From: Orobanche coerulescens | Taxonomy: Eukaryota > Streptophyta > Magnoliopsida > Lamiales > Orobanchaceae | Assembly (NCBI GenBank): GCA_033398695.1 | Contig: CM065802.1 | Coordinates: 152,320,096-152,384,095, forward strand | Direction: 5' to 3' | DNA length: 64,000 nt | Shown here: positions 46,084 to 57,886 of the stretch, in pieces | How positions within the stretch are numbered: position 1 is the first letter of the stretch | Layout of the letters: each line of letters opens with the position of its first letter | Notes under the pieces: generated by a model | The model's input: the letters and a program-made list of their open reading frames with translations, nothing else | What the model was told of the DNA's origin: nothing | The model's database searches: none | Program-made: the position numbers and the translations under genes

Positions 46084-49000
46084 ATGTTGAGGGGAGGTCG
46101 TGGACGCGGACGCGGTCATGGACTCGGACGTGGTAATGCGAGACAGGAAGATTCAGCGTCTACCCCAGAATTATCGGCTAGTCGAACCAATTCCCATTCT
46201 GTAGGACAACAGGGATCATCGAACGATAACGCAAATCCTAACATGCCGGGAGTGCTTCAACAGGTGGTTGCTCAGATAAACCAGTTTGCTCAAGTAGTTG
46301 AACACATGCAGACGGCGATGGGACAGCAGTATAACGAGGATAATTGGGGAGACAAATGGCTTACCGAGGTGGTCAAATTGCACCCTCCAAAATTTGACGG
46401 TTATGCTGAGACACTTACTTAGGATCACTGGCTGAAGGAGTTAGAGAAGATCTTTGGAGGGATTAATTGTCCCGACGACGGAAAGGTTCCGATCTCCCAG
46501 TATCTCCTGACTGGGGAGGCTTTCGACTGGTGGGAGGCCATTCGACCTGAGGATCATAATGCTGACTGGACGGAATTTAAATTAATGATGGAATCGCAAT
46601 ATTGTCCTCGCCCAATTAGAGAGGCCAGAGTCCGAGAGTTTTTCTCACCGCAGAATTCGGAGGCATCTGTGATAGATATAATCAAGACTTTTAATCACCA
46701 GCTGACCTGCGTGCGGCATTTGGTCAGAACCGAGGCAGAAAATATTTTCCATTTCGATATGCGGACGAAGCTGGAAATTCAGCAGTATATGTCCGGATTC
46801 GAGTGTACTACCTTGCAACAGTATCAGGACAAAGTGCTGGCCTACGACATGATGAAAGAGGCGGTGGTGCAGAAATTGATGGAAGCAAAGAAGCAGAAAG
46901 TGTCTGGCAACTTCACGGAGAACAAGATTAGTGGGCCCCGCAAGGGCCAGTATTCATTTTATTCATCTAGGAAACCTCTGCATCCTTCTCGAGGTGGAAA
47001 GAAGTTCCGAGCAGCATCAACAGTTTCAGATGCAGCGAGGAAGTGTTATAACTGTGGCAAAACAGGGCATGTTCGACGTGATTGTTACGCACCTGCCGTG
47101 AACTGCTTCGAGTGTGGACAGGAAGGGCATCGTGCGACGTTTTGTGGAAATACGACTAGATCTACAGGTACACGCACCCCTACACCGGTTCCGAAGGATA
47201 CAAGTGTGAACAAGATGCAGCAAAGTGGTTTCCAGCAGCAGAATGTCGGGAAAAGAGAGGCGTCCAGTGCTGGGTCCGTTCCTTTGCGCATTTACGAGAT
47301 GAGGAAGTCAGGCGATGAGAACACTGCTGTTGCATCAGGTACGATTCAGATCCTTTTGCAACCAATTAGTGTCTTATTCGATTCAGGAGCTACGCATTCT
47401 TTCATATCTTTGAACTGTGTTAATCGTTTGAAAATCTCGTGTTTACATGATTGTGAGCCTTATATTGTGGGATTACGAAGTGGAGAGAGAATTGTGGGAA
47501 CCCTGGAAACTAGAGATTTTCCAGTGTCTATAGGAGGGAGAGATTGGCCATCAAATCTTATTGTAGTCGACATCCATGGTGACGATTTAATTCTTGGAGA
47601 TGATTGGCTAAATCGTTATGGGGCCATTTTAAATTACCGGAAGAGAGTTATTTCGATCATTGCTGACGACGGATTCGAATATTTATTCAAAGGATGGAGA
47701 CCGGGAAGCTCAGGAAAATTGATCAGAGCCATGAAAGTAGTTAAATTGCTGAAGCAGGGTTGTCACGGATTTTGGTGTTATGCCATGAAGAAAGAAGAAG
47801 GAGTAGAAATCTCAACTATCCCAGTTGTGAACGAATTCTCAGACGTATTCCCTGACGAACTACCCGGGTTACCTCCTTGGAGAGAAGTAGAGTTTAACAT
47901 CGAATTAGAGCCTGGATCCGCTCCTATTTCCAGAGCACCATAACGTATGGCGCCAACCGAGATGTACGAATTAAAGAAGCAGCTTGAGGAATTATTGCAG
48001 AAGGGTTACATCCAACCTCGAGTTTCTCCTTGGGGAGCACCCGTTCTCTTTGTCCGGAAGAAAGATGGATCCCTTCGATTGTGTATCGATTACAGGGAGC
48101 TAAACAAGGTGACGATTAAGAACATGTATCCAATACCTCGGATCGACGACTTGTTTGACCAACTGCAGGGGTCAAGGGTATTCTCGAAGATCGACTTGAG
48201 ATTAGGATACCATAAATTGCGGATCAAGGAATCGGATATACCGAGATCTGCTTTCAGATCCCGGTATGGGCATTATGAATTTGTGGTGATGCCATTCGGA
48301 CTTACCAATCCTCCTGCGGTATTTATGCAATTGATGAATCGGATATTCTTAGAATACTTGGATAAGTTCGTGGTCGTTTTCATTGACGACATCTTGATCT
48401 ATTCGAAAGACCCAGAAGAGCATGCATAGCACTTGCGTATCGTTTTGAGTACTTTGAGGAATGAACAGCTTTATGCGAAACTTTCTAAATGCGAGTTCTG
48501 GCTTAAAGAAGTAGTTTTCCTTGGGCATGTGATATCAGCTGACGGAGTACAGGTAGACCCGAAGAAAGTCGAAGCAATCTTAGAATGGGAATCTCCTAAT
48601 AACGTGAAAGAAGTCCGAAGTTTCTTAGGACTTGCTGGATATTATCGCCGTTTTGTAGAAGGATTTTCCAAAGTTGCTCGTCCGCTTACTCACCTGTTGC
48701 AGAAGACTCAAAAATTTATGTGGAATGAGAAATGCCAGGCTAGCTTTGATGAACTTAAGAGAAGATTGATGACAGCACCTATAGTAGCGTTACCAGATGG
48801 AACCGAGGGATTCATGGTATACAGCGATGCTTCAAATTAGGGTCTGGGATGTGTGTTGATGCAAAAGAATTGGGTGATTGCCTATGCCTCTCGACAGTTG
48901 AAACCGTATGAAGCTAATTACCCGACTCATGATCTGGAGTTAGCAGATGTGGTCTTTGCTTTGAAAATTTGGCGACATGATTTATACGGCACTCATTGTC

Positions 49001-50721
49001 AGATCTTTACAGATCATAAGAGCCTCAAGTATATTTTCAGTCAGAAGGAATTAAACATGAGGCAGAGAAGGTGACTGGAATTGATCAAGGATTATGATTT
49101 GGAAATCCTCTATCATCCAGGCAAAGCAAACGTGGTAGTTGATGCTCTGAGCCGCAAACCTGTTTCTCTTCGAGTGTTGGAAGCGCTTACGTCCCAAACC
49201 AGCACTCAACGAGAACTGATTCGTGAAGGAATCGAAGTATGGTCACAGGGAGTCCAAGGGCAACTGTGTGTGATGGAACTAACTTTGTCGTTGGTTGAAG
49301 AAATCAAATCTAAGCAGTTGAATGATTCTATGATTCTTCGATTATGTTATGAAGTGAACAAAGGGAAGGCCCCAGGATTCATGATACAGGATAATGGAGT
49401 TCTGAGATTTCAGAGTTGACTTTGCGTTCCCGATGGTGATGCTTTGAGACAGATAATTCTGAAGGAAGCTTACAGCGCGCCCTATTCTATTCACCCGGGC
49501 ACCAGTAAGATGTATAAGGATCTAAAACAAAATTTCTGGTGGGGAAATATGAAAAAGGACATAGCAGAATACATTTCGAAGTGTTTAACCTGTCAGCAGG
49601 TTAAGATTGAACATCAGCGACCTGCCAGAATGTTGAAGTCACTTTCGATCCCTGAGTGGAAGTGGGAGGATCTATCGGTTGACTTCATCACCAATATGCC
49701 ACAGACCAAGATGGGAATGAACATGATTTGGGTGATAGTTGATCGAGTAACCAAGTTGGCTCATTTCCTGGGTATTAAAGACACTTGGGGACCCGAGAAA
49801 TTGGCACGAGTGTTTATTACAGAGATAGTCTGATTGCATGGAACGCTGAAGACCATTATTTCGGATCGAGATGGTCGCTTCGTATCGCACTTTTGGAAGG
49901 CATTTCACAGGGCTTTGGGAACCGAGCTGAACTTTAGCACGGCTTATCATCCTCAGATGGACGGTCAGTCCAAGAGAACTATTCAGACAGTAGAAGACAT
50001 GATTAGAGCTTATGCCTTAGATTGGTCAACCGATTGGGAGGTTCATTTGCCCTTGATTGAATTCACCTACAACAATAGTTGGCATGCTTCCATTAAGATG
50101 GCACCGTTCGAAGAGTTGTATGGGAGAAGATGTAGATCGCCCCTGTGTTGGGATGATTCTTCTGACTTGATTGGGACGGAACCAGAGTTGATAGTTCAGA
50201 CTCAAGAGAAGGTAGCTCTAATTCGGGAAAGGCTGTTGACTGCCCAGAGTCGACAGAAGTCTTATGCAGACGTGCGTCGTCACCCGTTGGAGTTCGACAT
50301 TGGGGACTATGTGCTGTTGAAGGTTTCTCCTACTCGGGGAATTTTGCGATTTGGGAAGAAAGGGAAGCTGAGCCCAAGATATATTGGACCATTCGAGATC
50401 CTTGAAAGAGTTGGGGAGTTATCATACAGGTTGGCCTTACCGCCATCGCTGAGTCACATTCACAATGTGTTTCACGTATCCCAGTTATGGAAGTATGTAC
50501 CAGATCCCAGTCATATCATTGATTTCGGCAAGATCGAGATAGTTAATGACGGCACCTTCGAAGAGAAACCAATCAAGATACTTGAGAGTCGGATCAAACA
50601 ATTGAGGAATAAACCAATATCCTTGGTTAAAGTGCAATGGTCACGACACGGAGTCGAGGAGGCCACTTGGGAAATAGAGGATGGTATGAAGACTAGATAT
50701 CCGGAGTTATTTTCATCTTAA
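46084..50721 (+). pseudogene. Gypsy-C gag-pol: one continuous frame with seven in-frame stops
   Basis: The start at 46084 gives MLRGGRGRGRGHG. The frame holds to TAA at 50719-50721, 1545 codons. Domains by residue: capsid (~95-250), zinc knuckles CYNCGKTGHVRRDC (from 321) and CFECGQEGHRATFC, protease Asp 433 (DSGATHSF), RT FIDD at 766-769, RNase H Asp 915, integrase Asp 1200 and Asp 1261, and a chromodomain tail ([22 protein letters not shown]). Stops are at 46420, 47941, 48427, 48838, 49072, 49417 and 49831. No indel breaks the frame. The integrase Glu expected at 1297 is Lys. Confidence 0.92.
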
Positions 50722-50756
50722 GTTTCGGGACGAAACTTCTTCTTAGGGAGAGAGGA
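50722..50756 (+). other. Gypsy-C pre-LTR hairpin and polypurine tract
   Basis: AGTTTCGGGACGAAACT (inverted repeat) follows the stop codon. AGGGAGAGAGGA then abuts the LTR at 50757. Confidence 0.8.
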
Positions 50757-51165
50757 TGTAATACCCGAGATTATAATGTGTATTTTGAACCTTGTGCCAA
50801 TGTATATGTTGTATTTGATCTGAGTATTATCCTTCGTAATTCATGATCTTGTACTGTTGAGCATATGATTTCATGAATGATGTTGTTTATAATTGTATTT
50901 GTGCACTTGTAGCGCACGCTAATGTCTGAGCGTAGCGTACGCTAATTGAGTTTCCTAGCGCACGCTATGTATGAGCCTTAGCGTGCGCTATGCGTAGTCA
51001 ATTTGATTAAGACATGGCGGTAGGTGAGATCAGACCGCAGATCTTTGTCGGGATATGTCGGAATGAATCTGGACGGCTTTTGGAAAAGTCGAGTCAACGG
51101 TGCTTAGCGCACGCTACTGGTATGGGGATAGCGCACGCGAAAGTTGAGTACAGTGAGGTGAGTAA
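50757..51165 (+). repeat. Gypsy-C 3' LTR, first part
   Basis: TGTAATACCCGAGATTATA onward, matching the first ~410 bp of the 5' LTR. It breaks after AGTAA (51161-51165), the target duplication of Gypsy-D. Confidence 0.9.
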
Positions 51166-53524
51166 TGTAACACCCCAAACTAGGCGGATATTACAGTGCC
51201 GTAGATCCCCAACTGGGACCCACCAGGCAAATGAAAATGAATGAATTACACAAGATAAATGTAGTACCGAACTACATTACAACAATAATTACTCCAATGA
51301 GGAGTTTAGTTACAACACACCAGGACAATACCGAATACTAGTGTATTTTATATGAAGATAAAATACACAACACTGAATGAAACGGAGTATTCAAATGAAA
51401 GTCTGCAGCGGAAAATAAAGGACAATAACATGAATAACTGAAAGATTGAAGCCCCCTACTAGTATCACTGGGACTCCTCGACGTCAGCGTGTTCTCCCCG
51501 TACTTTTGCCTTGCCAAGACCTGAAAAACAAAATCCCCAAACGGGGTCAGTTACAACGAACAACAATCCTCAAGGGTTGAAAATACACAATCATGATTAT
51601 ATCTGAAGTTATGAAATATCCTGTCGAAACATACGCAATCAAACATGCTATATGAATCAACTAACAGTACGGCTCAAAGGGTGGCGCCACACTATGCCCG
51701 GGATGGAAATGTGTCCGTGCACAAGCCACCAACGAGTATCGATCGAACACCCGTGTGGTCTTGTACCTAATCAGTCTCACGAGACAATATGACTCGTGTG
51801 CACAGTCCAATGTGAGTCCAACAACCAACACACGACTTAAATGTGCCCGACATGAAAATCCTACACATACCAACCGGCACGCCAGTATGACCCGGAATGC
51901 CACGATATAACAAAATTGACATCGAAAATGAATAATGACTCACCGAGATGGAATGATAGTGAAATAAATGACAGCTCAATGAAAAGATTGGAACCGTCGT
52001 TCCTTATGACTGAAGTGATTAATTGACAACAACAAGTTTTGATACGGTTAATATAATGATGAATGAGTTATAATTATGAATGAACAACAACAAAAGGGAT
52101 GAATATCCTTTTAACCGAGTAAGAATTAACTTACACAACACCGGTGACAATTATCCTTCCACGAACGACGTCCTAATTGAGATATCGATCGCTCGAACAA
52201 CCTTGAATTATACAATATCCAACAACCCGTTCAATACACGAATCAAACACGAATATAACGAACTCAAAACGTCGATACGATTAAACTAAATTCATTGGGG
52301 CATTATATCGAATATGTTGTGGCCAAACTCCGATTGTTTACAATCAAATCTCAATGAACCACTATCAAATCCCCCAAGAGGTGTTTCAAACCAATAAACA
52401 TCTTCCAAATGATCAATAATCCGAAATGAATATCCGAAAACGTGATTATAACGACAATTAATCGAAAACCCCCAATTTCAACTCGATAATCAAAGTGTTC
52501 TTGAATAATCCCTCAATAATCTAATGAATCCTTATACAAACTCATAATCATATATATATCCCTTCATATAACATGATTATAACGTCCAAAACATCATATC
52601 TCAACATAGAATCGAAATCCAAGGTGTTGAAGAAATTACCTCTTGAAGATCCAACCACTTCGATCCGAAGAACACGAGTTTAATCGAGTATCCAAGCTTC
52701 CCAAAGGATTGAAGGTAAAGAAAAATACACACTCAAATGATAATTGATGAAGAAGTCTCTCCCTCAAGACCCTCTCTCGCGTAAGAAGGTGAAAAAATGA
52801 AGAAATGAGCTGAAATGCTAAAAAAAAAACGAAATTATAGGGGTTGACTGTCTGTCGGACACGGCCCGTGCCGATCGGCACGGTCGCGGCGCGCAATGGC
52901 CGGCAGGGACTCGACCGTGTCCTGCTTGACACGGTCGCGGCGCGAAGGGTCCTACCGATTGACCTGTCCGACAGCGACTCGGCATGACTCGACCGTGTCC
53001 TGGAACACGGTCGGGCGTCTAGGCAGTCGGTTCTGGCTTATCCGGAAGAGTTTGACTCGGCCGTGCCAGACGACACGGTCGGGTCCTGTGGCAGAGACTT
53101 CGGCATTTCCGGGCGAGTACAGCATGGGCCGTGTCGGACGACACGGCCGAGTTCGGTCGGCAGTGATCGGCCAATAACTGAAAAATGAGCGGGTGAGCTA
53201 AAACGACCATAACTCTCTCGTCCGGACTCCGATTGACTCACCGTTTGAACCATTGGAAAGCTAACTCGATGCTCTATAATATTGAAAAGATTCAGAATTT
53301 TTGGAGTTACCAAAAGTTAATGGTGATCTAACAAAGTCGAACTCATATGTGGAAAGTTGAAACAATGAACAATAACGATACACAACTCGAAGTTTTTCCG
53401 AACGGTGAACACGGGTGAAAGAACATGATTGATGAATGATTATAAATGAGTGAAAATCCACGGAGTGACAATCACCGAATGAAATTACTGAATGATAATG
53501 ACTGAATTACAACCGGGTATTACA
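51166..53524 (-). repeat. Gypsy-D 3' LTR (left copy)
   Basis: Plus-strand ends TGTAACACCCCAAACTAGGC and CCGGGTATTACA. In minus orientation: promoter repeats 53165-52858, TATA at 52840-52835, donor-like GAG/GTAATTTC at 52639, donor-like GTAAGTTAA at 52134, acceptor-like TTTTTCAG ending at 51521. Small open frames here are non-coding. Confidence 0.9.
52835..53165 (-). promoter_or_regulatory. LTR-D promoter: GACCGTGTC..GACACGGTC inverted-repeat array plus TATA
   Basis: Five pairs of 8-9-base inverted repeats with short spacers, such as CGACCGTGTCCTGCTTGACA followed by CGGTCG, GACCGTGTCCTGGAACACGG, and GGCCGTGTCGGACGACACGG. A minus-strand CCTATAATT TATA-like box follows at 52835-52840. The right LTR has the array at ~59580-59825 with one unit missing. 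Confidence 0.6.
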
Positions 53525-53558
53525 TACACCCCCCCTTAAAAGAGTTTCATCCCCAAAA
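53525..53558 (-). other. Gypsy-D polypurine tract and degraded hairpin
   Basis: Minus-strand TTTTAAGGGGGGGTGTA lies beside the LTR. The upstream hairpin is degraded to AGTTTTGGGGATGAAACT. Confidence 0.75.
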
Positions 53559-54470
53559 CTAAGGGTCAAACAACTCGGGATAACTCTCCCGCATACTATC
53601 CTCGGTTTCCCAAATAGCCTCTTCGACTCCGTGTCTAGACCACTGAATCTTGACCAAAGGAATCGACTTATTCTCAACTGTTTGATTCGCCGCTCTAAGA
53701 ATCGTATAGGGCGCTCCTCATATGAATGGTCGTCGGTGATTATCTGCATATGATTTCTGTCGATTCTGAGCGGTCAACAAACGACTCCTGATCAAAGATA
53801 CCTTCTCACAGGCGGCTATAAGCATATCGGGCTCGGTGCCGATTGATTCTGACAAGTCATCTCAACATAAAGGAGATCGACAACGACGACCGTACAAGGC
53901 CTCGTAAGGTGCCATCTTAATCGAAGCATGCCAACTATTATTATACGTGAATTCGATCAATGGTAGTTGGACTTCCCAATCGTCTTTCCAATCGAGGACG
54001 CATGCCCTCAACATGTCCTCTAATGTCTGAATAGTTCTCTCTGATTGTCCGTCGGACTGAGGATGAAAGGCAGTATTGAGATTAAGCTGAGTTCCCATAG
54101 CACGATGAACTGATTTCCAAAAATGGGATACAAATCGTCCGTCACGATCGGAAACGATACTCTTAGGAGTACCGTGCAGTCTCACTATCTCTTTGATGAA
54201 TAACTGGGCAAGTCTCTCGGTACCCCACGTATCCTTGATCTCAAGGAAATGAGCTGATTTAGTTAAGCGGTCCACAATCACCCAGATCGCATTCATGCCA
54301 CGACGACTCGTCGGCAAACTCGTGATGAAATCCATAGAAATGTCTTCCCACCTCCACTCCGGAATAGGGAGAGGTTTCAGCATACCCACCGGTCGCTGAT
54401 GTTCAATCTTAACTTGTTGACAGGTCAAGCATCTCGAAACAAATTCTGTGACTTCTCGCTTCATATTACT
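53559..54470 (-). pseudogene. Gypsy-D integrase core and chromodomain
   Basis: The minus-strand frame 54464-53862 carries the HHCC tail (CLTCQQVKIEHQRP), WEDISMDFITSLP, SDRDGRF and HPQSDGQSERTIQT, so all three DDE residues are present. The frame breaks near 53860, and the segment ERRIKQLR near 53690 is followed by a shift. The chromodomain then reads KSIPLVKIQWSRHG, EEAIWE and YPELFDP to the stop at 53559-53561. A ~100-bp stretch near 53770-53860, expected to encode HNVFHVSQL, is missing or degraded. Confidence 0.85.
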
Positions 54471-55890
54471 CTACCAGTAATTTTGTTTCAAGTCCTTGTA
54501 TATCTTGCTGGACCCCGGATGAACAGAATAAGGGGTAGCATGAGCTTCTCTCAAAATAGAGTTTTTCAACTCGTCATTCGCCGGTACGCACAACCGGATC
54601 TTAAACCTCAAAAGTCCATCCTCGTGGACCACGAATCCAGGGGCTTTCCCCTGAGCCACATCTTCACGGATGCGCAACAATGAAGGGTCTGAACTCTGAT
54701 TCTCTCCGATTATCTCCTCAAGTGACGATGAAATCTCTAACATACAAAGCTGTCCCTGAACTCGCTGAAGCCAGACCTCGATCTCGGGTCTAAGGAATTC
54801 CTGCTGAATCTCCTTCTGAACTGTTAAACGAGCAAGTATCTGCTCCTGAACGGACTTACGACTCAAGGCGTCGGCGATAACGTTCGCCTTGCCCGGGTGG
54901 TAAAGGATCTCGATATCAAAATCTTTGATTAGTTCCAACCACCGCCTCTGTCGCATATTTAACTCCTTGTGAGTAAATATATACTTCAACTCTTGTGATT
55001 GGTGAAGATATGACAGGTGATGCCATAAAGGTAACGACGCCAAATTTCCAACGCGAAAACCACGGTTGCTAGCTCCGGCCGTGGGTTGGATAATTAACTA
55101 GCTAATCCGAGGAAACATCGGATTTACTTAATATATTTCGGAGGTTGCCAATCTCGGATAGTCTCCGTCTTCTGAGGGTCGACACGAACTCTGTCAGATG
55201 AAATTACATGCCCGAGAAAGTCACTTCGGACCTCCAGAACTCACATTTGGAAAACTTTCCATAAAGTTGCTCTCGTCTCAACACGTCGAGAACCTGATGA
55301 AGATGAACCTCGTGTTCCTCTAGGCTACGAGAATAAATCAAAATGTCTTCGATGAAGACAACAACAAACCGATCCAAAAGTCGATGAAAACCCGATTCAT
55401 TAACTCCATGAATACCGCAGGTGCAATAGTTAGCCCGAACGGCATAAATACGAACTCATAATGACCATAGCGTGTACGAAACGTTGTCCTCGTGATATCC
55501 GACTCTCGAATCCGCAACTGGTGATATCCAGATCTTAAGTCGATCCTGGAAAATACTGAGGCTCCCTGAAGTTGATCTAAAAGATCATCAATACGGGGTA
55601 AGGGATACTACTCTTGATCATCACCCTGTTCAACTCCTGGTAATTAATACACACACGAGACGAGCCATCCTTCTCCTTGACAGATCACACTGGTGCTCCT
55701 CACGGGGACGCAATCGGTCGGAGATAACCTTTCTCGAACTATTCCTCAAGTTGAATCTTCAACTCCCGCATTCAGTCGGGGCCATCCGATACGGTGCCTT
55801 CGATAAAGGGGACGTCCTGCTCCAACTCACTCACGAATTCCCTACTCTATGTGAAGGCAACCGGATAACTCGTCGGAAATACATCGTCAA
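54471..55890 (-). pseudogene. Gypsy-D reverse transcriptase and RNase H with an internal deletion
   Basis: Minus strand. RT motifs are recognisable but scattered over frames and stops: SSRVCINYQELN near 55660, a GHVISSD..VRVDPQK block near 55210. At ~55090 the connection motif FLGLA jumps directly to [16 protein letters not shown], which removes ~100 residues, including the first RNase H catalytic Asp region. The frame from 55043 to 54471 then continues through [20 protein letters not shown] and the HHCC start ([18 protein letters not shown]). It could not produce active RT. Confidence 0.82.
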
Positions 55891-56272
55891 TCGATGACAA
55901 TGATACCACGAATGATTGGACATTTCGATTGCCCTAGAATGGTCAATCGATAAAAAGAGATACCAATAATGATTGAACAACTCGATTGCCTTAGAAAGGC
56001 CAATCGATGAAGATGATACAATGAATGATTGAATAACTCGATTGCCCTAGAAAGGCCAATCAATGAAAATGATACAATGAATGATTGAATAACTCGATTG
56101 CCTTAGAAAGGCCAATCGATGAAAATGATACAATGAATGATTGAATAACTCGATTGCCTTAGAAAGGTCAATCGATGGAAATGATACAAGGAATGATTGA
56201 ATAACTCGATTGCCTTAGAAAGGCCAATCGATGAAAATGATACAATGAATGATTGAATAGTTCGATTGCGGA
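55890..56272 (-). repeat. 56-bp tandem array between protease and RT of Gypsy-D
   Basis: GATTGCC-starting units begin at 55927, 55984, 56040, 56096, 56152, 56208 and 56264 (steps 57, then 56 five times). Each has an inverted repeat GATTGCCTTAGAAAGGCCAATC with a one-base bulge. No counterpart exists in A, B or C. Confidence 0.9.
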
Positions 56273-57410
56273 ATTTCTCTGCTTTCGTCATAATAATACT
56301 TCTTCTGGAACAACGGGGATTACTTCCCTGAAGCACACATTCGACGACCAACGACGGAAAGATAGCGACCAAACGCTAACAAACACTAAGGATAGTATCA
56401 AGACGATCAAACCAACTAATACCGAAAATTACATCATCCTAAGATAAATTCACCACGATTAGATCCATCAACCAGTCGCGGTCATTAAGCTTAATTCGGT
56501 ATGATTCCGAAAAATCTTCCATCGCCAGGTAGACCGATGGTATGAGGTCCACAAGAAATAGGACTATCCCGAAATAAGTCTATTCAAGCATGATTCGAAA
56601 ATGAATGAATGCGGTGTACCAGCATCAAAAGGTACACACAAGTTGAAATAAAATTACGAGTATACCTGAAATCATTCGGACCACCGGATCGTCGATCCTC
56701 CTCCTCATATGAATCTGGGACTTGCCGGTCCCCGAACCGGACGCTCCCGTCTAATAAATACGAGCTCCAACTCTATTTGCTTCCATTGTCTTAAACGACG
56801 ATGACAAAGCAGTCTGATTCTGAAATGCTGGTTGCTTCGGGGCCTGAGATGCCGCCGGAGCCGACTTGGAGTCCTTTCGGCAAAAACGGGCCTTATGCCC
56901 AAAATTCCCACAATTATAGCACGTGATAGACGGTTTCAGACACTCAGTGCTGAAATGACCCGGCGTTCCACAATTGAAACAAGTGATGGCCGAACTGGCC
57001 ACTCGGGAATGAGATCCCGCACGATTATGCGCCGTAGGAGGTCGCTCAGAAATGAGAGGATTCACACGAGGCTTCTTGAAGGTTGACTGACCGCCTTCGG
57101 ATTGATTACGCTTCGTTGATTTCTTGCTGACAAATGAAGGTTGTTGTTCAGCACTTTCCTTAGCAGCTGGCTCATACGGGAGAGTTCTCTCGATTAATCC
57201 GGTCAGAGTGGCGCAATGATGATTGAGTAACTGCACATGGGTCATCATGGCACATAAAAGTGAGTGGATCAACCCGAACATCTTCTCGATCGAGCGAGTC
57301 CTGGCACGATTTCCCGGGCAATGAGTGATTATTTCTGCTCTGTCCGCACCGCGGCCTCTCCCCGTGCATCCCCTGACAGCTCTCTCCGTACTGAAGTAGG
57401 AAGGTCGCAT
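56273..57410 (-). pseudogene. Gypsy-D gag (capsid largely lost) and protease remnant
   Basis: The minus-strand frame 57410-56751 (219 codons) has a GRGRGADRA start region, then passes quickly to RTLPYEPAAKESAEQQP. Most of the capsid with the usual WWEA and YC-rich motifs is absent. Two intact knuckles follow (CFNCGTPGHFSTEC, CYNCGNFGHKARFC). Beyond 56751 only protease-region traces remain (DWLMDLIVVNLS, DDVIFGISWF near 56480-56390); the DSGA active site was not found. Confidence 0.8.
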
Positions 57411-57870
57411 AATGATTATATTACCCGAATGATTAGCATGTTATGATTATGTCATGAGATGATGAAAATGAGTATACATGCTCTAACTTAGTGATTATAT
57501 GAATGATTTACTGAAGTTACATGATTATCTGATGAAATTCTTGAAATGATTATCTTGAATAACTTAACAAGATTGATAATATGATCATCTAGATTGACAA
57601 CTGAGTAATGAAATGAATTGAGTAATTAATGAGTTAACATGATCGTCCTAATCACAATGAATGATGATGTTTGAGGATTGTTAATTGATGAATGATGAAT
57701 GAATGACTATTGCCAGAAATTATACCATGGCGTTAGAAATCTTATAGTTCTTCCGGTCTGATTGGCTCGGCATTTGCACAGGTCACACGTGACGCGAAAG
57801 TCCAATGATACTAGTTTGATGACGATGATTTCAAATGAGACATGACTCGGAAGGTAGTATTCAAAACCAC

Positions 57871-57882
57871 GCTCCGATACCA
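57871..57882 (-). other. Gypsy-D primer-binding site
   Basis: Minus-strand TGGTATCGGAGC four bases from the right LTR. Confidence 0.87.
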
Positions 57883-57886
57883 ACTC

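Noticed and set aside
53019..53210. Open frames over the LTR-D promoter repeats
   Set aside because: Explained by GC-rich inverted repeats; no match between the frames in the two LTRs after the ~50-bp gap.
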